DNA from: Sordaria brevicollis
Taxonomy: Eukaryota; Ascomycota; Sordariomycetes; Sordariales; Sordariaceae
Reading direction: 5' to 3'
DNA: 64,000 nt
Assembly (NCBI GenBank): GCA_033439795.1
Contig: JAUTDP010000003.1
Location: 2,666,001-2,730,000 of the forward strand
Both the position numbers and the translations under genes were made by a program. Position 1 is the first letter of the stretch; each line of letters opens with the position of its first letter. This document shows, one piece after another, positions 57,799 to 64,000 of the stretch. The notes beneath the pieces are model-generated. The model did not search any database and was not told where the DNA came from. It worked only from the letters and a program-made list of their open reading frames with translations.

Positions 57799-59459
57799 TT
57801 TGACGGTTGGTTGGGTTGGTTAGCCGACTTGATTGAAGTTGCTCGCTCGGTGTTGCAAATGTGTCGCGATAGCTGCCAGCGGTGGAAATTTTCTAGGTGG
57901 AGGGAGGTCTTGGCATTGAGGCTGCACGGGCCAGCAGCGTCTTAACGATTAGGGCTGTGGCCCTTCGGCCCTTTTGAAGTTCGCCTAACGGTAGCGCCAT
58001 TCAATGGCAGCGGCAAAAGCCCTAACCCTTGGCTCACTGGCTATAAGCTCTTGGCATGCAGCATTGTCGTGGAGGACAGAAGCTGCAGCCTCTGGAAATG
58101 CTTGGGATGATCCCTGCACTAGTAAATTCCCACTCCGCCATTTCACTCCACTTTTGACAACCTTGTCGACTTGAAAGAGTCCGTTCACTCAACTTCGTTC
58201 GTTCATCTGAGCATGTGAAGGCTTGACCTCGACCATTGTCGTGGACACTCGTTCACACCGTCCCCGGCAGTGAATATTTTCTCGTTCTAACCACGATGCT
58301 ACCGTGACTCTTCATATTGCAAGACTCGCCAGTGATCCGAACAAGTCGGTGGCCTGACATGTTCAGCGCCGTGGCTGGTTTCCGTGGCAGTGAAGCGCAA
58401 AGAGGAAAGTTACTAGTTATGGTGGTCTGCCTGAATAGAAGAGTTACAACCTCCGATATCCGCTTCGAAGCACGGCTTACAGGCTGGCATATCACGATCC
58501 CAAGCCACAGGCTTTCGGGAGATCTTCACATTACCAGATCCGCGAGCCGCCCATACCGCCACAGGAGTATCTCGTGCATCACCGAGCCAATGGTGCCAAT
58601 GGAAGAGAAAATCGGCGGTTCAGTTACACAAGAGTCCGATGCTCAAGGTGGTTTCCCTACCAATGGGCGGGGTGGTCGTCTCAAGACTTGGAGTAGCGGC
58701 CATCCGCTAACGCCGACATCGTGGTATCTCTAACAGGCACGGTTTCATCATGACAGTCCCGATTATTCTTTCGACATCATCATGGACGATAATCACTTTG
58801 CAAATAGCGGGGTGGTCGTCTATCTTACGACTGGTGATGACCAGGTTTCCACGCTTCTCCAAAACAATGACAGCCCCATCACCCACATCGGCGCTTTGGG
58901 CTGCCCGGTTAGAGACCCCGTGGATTTGGATCTGCCATACCCGAAACGACATACTCAATCCAGGCTTGCGGCTGAGAACTCAATGTGAAGGTTTGGGGAA
59001 TACTACGATGACATGTCAAGTCACGTTTAAACAGATCCTCTACATGGGTAGAGGGACTTCGCAGGACGCGCTACAAGCGACTTGAAACTCATCGCAAAGG
59101 ATTAGTTCCGAGCAACGCCAGCCGTAGCGACGAGTACGCCGAATCACCCCCACAGGCGCTTAATGCCCTTGCACTGCGTCTCTCTCAAGAGCGTATCCGT
59201 TCCTGCCCAAGCGTACTGAAATAAATAGGCCCTTTTACCTCCGGTTGAAAGTCTGCGAATTCATGCTTGTTGTGTGATCACCATCGTGTTTTTCTTTTCG
59301 AGAGTCTTTTCTTTCTGTCTTTACTGCAAATATTTTTCTTCACCTGCTGGCAGGTTCACCTTCATTTTTACGAATCCAGAGTTCATTCGCGCTTTTTATA
59401 TATTCATCTTTAACACCAGTGCGCCGTCCGGCAAAAGTTTCAACTCCTTTCCCCTCGCC
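57799..59459. other. Intergenic, 1.66 kb, no supported gene
   Basis: Divergent region between RPS19 and the lectin-like gene. Frames at 58,317-58,733 and 58,750-59,085 (plus) have no recognisable domain. GGGTGGTCGTCT occurs twice (about 58,670 and 58,810), hinting at a small duplication. An AATAAATAGG block near 59,219-59,228 may serve the lectin-like gene. Confidence 0.45.
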
Positions 59460-61087
59460 ATGCTCGCATCTCTCGGTTCCATACTCGCGATAGCAGCTAT
59501 TGCTAGAGCCAGTCCTTTGCTACCTAGAGCAGTCGATTCGCTCAATGAAGAGGCCACGGCGGAAGCCCATCCCCGAGATGACAGTGCCACCCGTGCTTTT
59601 GCCGATGTGCAGATCAAGGTATTTCAACAGAGTATACGGTCTTGACACGACCAAGGCTAACTGGAGAACAGACATCGGATGGAAGATGCCTCTTTGTTGA
59701 TAAGCTATCCGGCGACTTTCGGGCAAACTTGACTCCTCTTCAGGTTGCCGACTGCGGTTCTACCGATGGCCAAGGGTGGGATGTTATTACAAGTGGCAAC
59801 CACATCTCTGGAGACGGCGGCATGCTCGTTGTCAGCACTTTGACGCAAGCCTGCTTTAACTATGACCCCCGCCGCCCGGCTGGAAATCAAGTCATTCTCT
59901 TCTCATGTGGCGGCCGAGCCGATGGCGGTAAGTGACACTTGCTGTGAAAGCAACCACAAAGACGAGATTTCGCTAACATGTTCTAGGCGGCGAAGTTACT
60001 GATTCTCAGATATTCGCCTTCGATGGGTCATCTGGACCTCTGTCTTTCCAACCCCAAAATGAAGACGGCACTTGCTTCACAGTCTCGGGCAACGCTGTAG
60101 ATGTTGCACCATGCGACTCGGGCGACTCTAGTCAGTCGTTTACCTTTGGAGACGGCGATGGCAGTGGCAACAATAACGGAGGAGGAAACACTGAAACGGG
60201 AGGAGATAACAACAACGGAAATACTGATGCATCAGAAAGCACTACGGGAGGTGGTAACATCGCTTCACAGCAGCCGACGACCTTCGCCACTCAAGTCACC
60301 GCGACAGCTGATGCTACAGCCACGGCATCCGTAACTGCGTCCCCGGACAGCGGCTCGGGATCCGGATCGGGAGGCAGTTCCGGAAACGGCGGCATCCCTA
60401 ACTTTAACCCGACCGAGCCTGTTCCGGTCTCGCGGGCAGGCGGCACTTTGCAGCCCACGGCGGTTGCAGAGTCTCACCAGCGAGATGATACCGCTACCCG
60501 CGCGTTCAGCGACGTTACGATCCGGGCTCCCGACGGACGGTGTCTCTTTGTTGATCCGACCGCTGGCGATTTCCGCGAAAACTTGATTCCTGTCCAACTG
60601 GTTGAGTGTACTGGATCGGCCAACGAGAAATGGGATGTCCTCACTTCGGGAAAGCATAATCAGCAGGACGGCAGTGGAACACCGGCTGCGTTGATTGTTA
60701 GCACTTTGGTAAGTTTCATACTTCTATGACGCGGTTTGAGGTGACGTCGGGCTAACTAAGCGTGCTCTATGTAGACTCAGGGCTGTCTTAACTTTGACGG
60801 GCGCCGAGCAACTGGTGACACGGTCATGCTCTTTTCCTGTGGTGGGCGTGCTGCTGGTGGTAAGTCAACCCAAATACACTTTTTTCTAGGTGGAAAAGGG
60901 CGTTTCTAATCATGAACAAACAGAGGGTGAAACCAGTACCGGTCAGCAATTCCCATTCAACGGAGCAACTAGCTTTGCCCTTGCGCCACTAAGTGAAAAG
61001 GGTTCAGTTTGCCTGCTGGCTGGTGACGACAGAGTCGACTCGGGAGCATGCCCTGACAATGGAAGCCAGCTCTTTTCCATCTACTAG
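59460..61087 (+). CDS. Secreted tandem ricin-B-lectin-like protein
   Basis: Predicted 461-residue extracellular protein. Exons are 59,460-59,618, 59,672-59,927, 59,987-60,708, 60,775-60,859 and 60,924-61,087, with introns of 53-66 nt. A signal peptide (residues 1-18, SILAIAAIARASP) is followed by a possible Lys/Arg-type propeptide site. Two homologous halves each read (S/T)ATRAF(A/S)DV, DGRCLFVD, WDV(I/L)TSG(N/K)H, STLTQ(A/G)C, LFSCGGRA. This pattern of Cys and Trp-Asp-Val is that of ricin-B-type beta-trefoil proteins found in fungal secretomes. A ~130-residue Gly/Asn/Ser/Thr-rich linker (about 204-320) separates them. The introns after GGRA(D/A)G lie at the same position in both halves, so the duplication copied gene structure too. 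Sugar binding is inferred. Confidence 0.85.
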
Positions 61088-61875
61088 GTCCTCTGTTTGT
61101 AAGGAAGACTACAAGGTGTAATGTACTTGAGAGCCAGATCGGGACAATACCTCAGTTGAACCAAAAGCTCCTTGGAAAGGAATGAGGATGATTCGCATGG
61201 TTGATGTGTAAGGTGCTTAGACCAGCTTACCAAACTGTTTATGTACCATCATGATACCACTTCAAGTATTTTCCTGTTCAAAAGAGCTGTTGTTTTATTG
61301 AAGAGCCGCTACTCCCGTCTATCTGAATTCTTCATCTGATCGTTTTTTGAGGTGGAGTAAGTAGACACTCTAGGAGAGTTGCACCGAGTTGGTTAGTGAT
61401 ACAAATCCAAAGTAGAAAATTTTCAATCCAGATGTATTTGTTCCATTAATATTTGCAATGTTTAGTGTCTTCCTTTCTCAAGTGTTGTGGTAGATGAAGT
61501 CTTGATGCTGAAGTTATCATCTGGTGGAAGAAGACGATACCCCTGATTTGTCAGCTGCTGGCCACCTGCCCACCCGCTCGTCACATCAGCGGTTCCCGAT
61601 ACCGTCCGCAGCGGACCTGACATCATGCGCTGCCCCAAAAATTCGCTGCCAAAGGTGACTGCGTCTTTGACACTTTCCCGAAGCCGAAACTCCGTGTCTC
61701 TCCCCGCCATCACCAACCTGCGCCGACGCACCCGCTTCCGTCCCGTCTCTTTCGAAACGGCCATTCTGACAGCCATCCCCCGCGACTAAACATCCACCCC
61801 AGCGACGCCGAAGAACCTAAGTAATTCACCACCGATCTATACTTAATATCTACAATCTCAGCCAGCGCCGTCATC
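61088..61875. other. Intergenic, possible small gene inside
   Basis: 3' flank of the lectin-like gene and promoter of ISA2. Only the minus frame listed separately deserves mention. Confidence 0.45.
61462..61776 (-). CDS. Hypothetical 104-residue protein
   Basis: Uninterrupted minus-strand frame with an ATG, ending 100 bases upstream of the divergent ISA2 start. The N-terminus is basic (KETGRKRVRRRRLVMAGRD), then VTFGSEFLGQRMMSGPLRT and a Gly-rich segment. It has balanced composition, unlike most chance frames here, but I recognise no family. A basic amphipathic start could fit a small mitochondrial or nuclear protein. It could equally be a chance frame in the ISA2 upstream region. Confidence 0.3.
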   Translation of the reverse strand: MAVRMAVSKETGRKRVRRRRLVMAGRDTEFRLRESVKDAVTFGSEFLGQRMMSGPLRTVSGTADVTSGWAGGQQLTNQGYRLLPPDDNFSIKTSSTTTLEKGRH

Positions 61876-62698
61876 ATGCCACCCATTCGTTGCGCCAATG
61901 CGCCCGCACCAGCGAGCATCTTCGTCCAGCTGAGCATGCGCCGAGCTGCTCAGTCCCCTGTTCTGGGCGACATCCTGCTTCCTTTGCGCGCGCGCGCCCA
62001 CCACACTGTTGCCAGGAGGATAGCAACTGCTCCATCCGTCGCTCCAGTCTCCAAAACGCAATGGCACACAAGACGATCAGCGCAACCCACCAGCCAGTCG
62101 AGCCAGCGTCTGCGTCTCTTCACGACATCGGCTCCGCGCAAGGCAACACACACGTTGTTCAATCCCCAAAATGACGAGGATGGAAACGAGATGGTGCTGG
62201 AAATCACAGAGCGGGCGGCGAAGGTACGTTTTGTCCTAGAGGCGGATTACGCCAGTGACGGGAAACACCACCTAACTAAAAATGTGTTTGCCTGCGCAAC
62301 AGCGTCTCTCAGAAATCATGACCAAAGACTCCAACCCTTACCTCGCGCTGCGCATCCAAGTTGAATCTGGCGGCTGCCACGGTTTTCAATATCTCATGAA
62401 GCTGGTCACCCTCCCGTCGCAACTTCCCGAACTGCCCGTCTCCGAGGAGGCCGCTGAGGGATCAGAGATCCGCGAAGACGACACGATATTCACGTATTAC
62501 CCTGATGGCGGCCCAGCGCCGTCATCTTCCGATCTGACGGTACCCAAGATTATTCTGGATGGGCCGTCGCTGGAGCTGCTTAAGGGTAGCAAGGTGGACT
62601 TCACCATGGAGTTGATCGGTTCCCAGTTCAAGATCGTGGACAACCCGTTAGCTACCAGCAGCTGCGGCTGTGGTACGAGCTTCGATATCAAGGTCTGA
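61876..62698 (+). CDS. ISA2: Mitochondrial A-type iron-sulfur cluster assembly protein Isa2
   Basis: Predicted 247-residue A-type (IscA/SufA) scaffold needed for maturation of mitochondrial [4Fe-4S] proteins together with Isa1 and Iba57. Exons are 61,876-62,223 and 62,303-62,698; the 79-nt intron has a CTAAC branch point and lies between AAK and RLSEIM. The first ~85 residues are Arg/Ser/Ala-rich without acids, a mitochondrial targeting sequence. The domain keeps the three metal-binding Cys: the one in VESGGCHGFQY and the pair in SSCGCGTSF near the C-terminus. An acidic insertion (about residues 150-175) between the first and later Cys favours Isa2 over Isa1. Orthology is inferred from this. 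Confidence 0.9.
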
Positions 62699-63094
62699 GG
62701 GAAAGGGACGTTGGATCAAGAATCTCCGGTGATAACTGTAATGTTACGTGACTATCTTGAATAGCAGGCATGATCTATTGGGTATTGCATATTACAAAGG
62801 AAAAAGGGCGTTTGCTTTTTTTCACCAATGCATATCACTGTACAAAATGCGATCACGAGCGGGAGCAATTTGTAGACCTGGAAACTTTTTATAGCATTTG
62901 GGTCGAGTCAAGGCCAGTTACGGAGCAGGCTAGGATCACGAATCCACCGGGGAACCAGATTGTGTGATCGGAAAACGACAAAGTTGCATTGATTCCCTTC
63001 CGGCCTTTATGGCTTCCCAATTAACGCCGAACACCATGCATCCGTAACGACCAAGACAAGTCTCGTATTATCTCAACGAAGCCCCAAGATGCGC
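62699..63094. other. Intergenic between the 3' ends of ISA2 and RPL7
   Basis: Convergent 3' flanks. An open frame at 62,770-62,967 has no recognisable features. Confidence 0.5.
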
Positions 63095-64000
63095 TTAGTT
63101 CATCTGGCGGATGAGAGCGTTAATGTGCTCCTCGCGGTTGCCGAGGTCACCACCCTCAATGAAGTGCTTGAACTTGCGGGTGCGGAAGCCACCAGTGGGG
63201 TTGGAGAGCTTGAAGGGCCAGAGGAAGTTGGAGGCCTGCTTGAAGTTGGGGCCGACGGTGTAGATCTCGTGGATGAGATCCTCCATGCAGATGATGCCGT
63301 ACTTGCCGAGGTTCTCCTCAATGATGGAGTTGTCGGTGAGGGCAACGCGCTGCTTGTTGACCTTGCCGTATCCGCGCTTGTAGATGAGCTCCTTGACGGA
63401 CTTGAGGTTGGGGTAGCCGTAGGCAACCCAGGGCTCGACGATCTTGATCATCTCAGCGGTAGCCTTGGTAACGCGGACGAAGACACCGTTGTTGATCTGG
63501 AGAAGACGGAGGAGCTGGAGGATCTTGCGGGGCTTGGGGGGGATCTTGTTGATACCCTTGATGCGGATCAAGAAGATGAGCTTGGCCTCAGCGGGGATGT
63601 GGAAAGAGCCATCCTGCTTGGCGGCGCGGGCAAGGCGGACCTTCTCGCGCTCGACGTCGCGGTACTCCTTGACGTAGGTCTCGGCGCGCTTGAAGATGAC
63701 GCCACGCTTCTCCTTGTTGGCCTATTTGATACAGTCAGCAACGTGTCCAGAACGCTAGAAGGCAGTTCAAATAGTGCATTGATGAGGTGTGTTGTCAGAC
63801 CCGAAAGATGGTTAATTTAGCAACAGCATCGGCGAACCTAGTCGCTAGGGTATGTTGTGCATCATGATGACCTCTGGAATAGGGGAAGCTCGATCGACGG
63901 TAATACTCACAGCCTTCTTCTTCTCGATCTCGGCCTGGCGCTCAGCGCGGGCCTTCTCCTGAGACTTGCGCTTCTTCAGGAGGGTCTCAGGGACCAGGAC
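63095..64000 (-). CDS. RPL7: 60S ribosomal protein L7 (uL30), 3' part
   Basis: Large-subunit ribosomal protein, cut by the window edge at its 5' end. On the minus strand the visible exons are 63,911-64,000 (30 residues, [20 protein letters not shown] and following) and 63,095-63,721 (208 residues). They are separated by a 189-nt intron with a GTGAGT donor and a CAAATAG acceptor; the join is in phase between two Ala codons. Conserved uL30 features are [44 protein letters not shown] and the C-terminal [25 protein letters not shown] ending. Start codon and first exon lie beyond the window. Confidence 0.96.

Noticed and set aside
63089..63820. 243-codon plus-strand frame rich in Leu, Val, Asp and Gly
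   Set aside because: Antisense shadow of RPL7, caused by strong codon bias of the ribosomal protein gene.

Overview
The window is nuclear DNA of a filamentous ascomycete, most likely a Sordariomycete. The protein-coding genes carry short introns of about 50-80 nt (a few longer) with GTRNGY-type donors and CTRAY branch points. The gene families are typical of these fungi: a HET-domain protein, scytalone dehydratase, a DUF2293 protein, Liz1/Dal5-type MFS and fungal O-methyltransferases. Repeats carry a strong repeat-induced point mutation (RIP) signature: CpA and TpG are almost absent while CpG survives. I do not name a species.

Layout. 1-21,600 is an AT-rich, gene-free block of RIP-destroyed retrotransposons. 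It holds a Ty3/Gypsy relic (minus, about 1,002-3,480) and a very large inverted repeat with arms 3,627-10,595 and 12,393-19,364. Each arm contains a Tad1-like LINE joined to a second module. 21,947-22,036 is an intron-containing tRNA-Pro(AGG). 22,583-45,249 is an accessory gene region: CorA-like Mg transporter, aldehyde dehydrogenase, secreted CBM52-like protein, intact O-methyltransferase, decayed O-methyltransferase, TauD-like dioxygenase, MFS transporter, flavin monooxygenase, HET protein, DUF2293 protein and scytalone dehydratase. The oxidoreductases, methyltransferases and transporter resemble biosynthetic-cluster tailoring genes, but no PKS, NRPS or terpene backbone enzyme is present.

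45,588-51,591 is an AT-rich island bounded by about 100-bp terminal inverted repeats, so probably one DNA transposon. Inside it sits a 524-bp LTR miniature (TRIM-like) with 111-bp LTRs and a perfect 5-bp target duplication. It also holds 1.5 kb of TTTA and TTA simple sequence that is almost free of G on the plus strand. 51,864-64,000 is a conserved chromosomal segment with MDM10, RPS19, ISA2 and the 3' part of RPL7. Between these lie a tandem ricin-B-like secreted protein and the most unusual gene of the window (minus, 53,527-56,174): ankyrin repeats, then a deaminase-type HVE...PCASC zinc signature, then a long polar tail.

How the parts fit: the AT-rich blocks are RIP graveyards with sharp borders. 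The housekeeping genes at the right are intact, and the TIR element stops about 270 bp before the MDM10 start codon. All intron positions are hand-read from splice consensus and frame continuity; none is transcript-confirmed.
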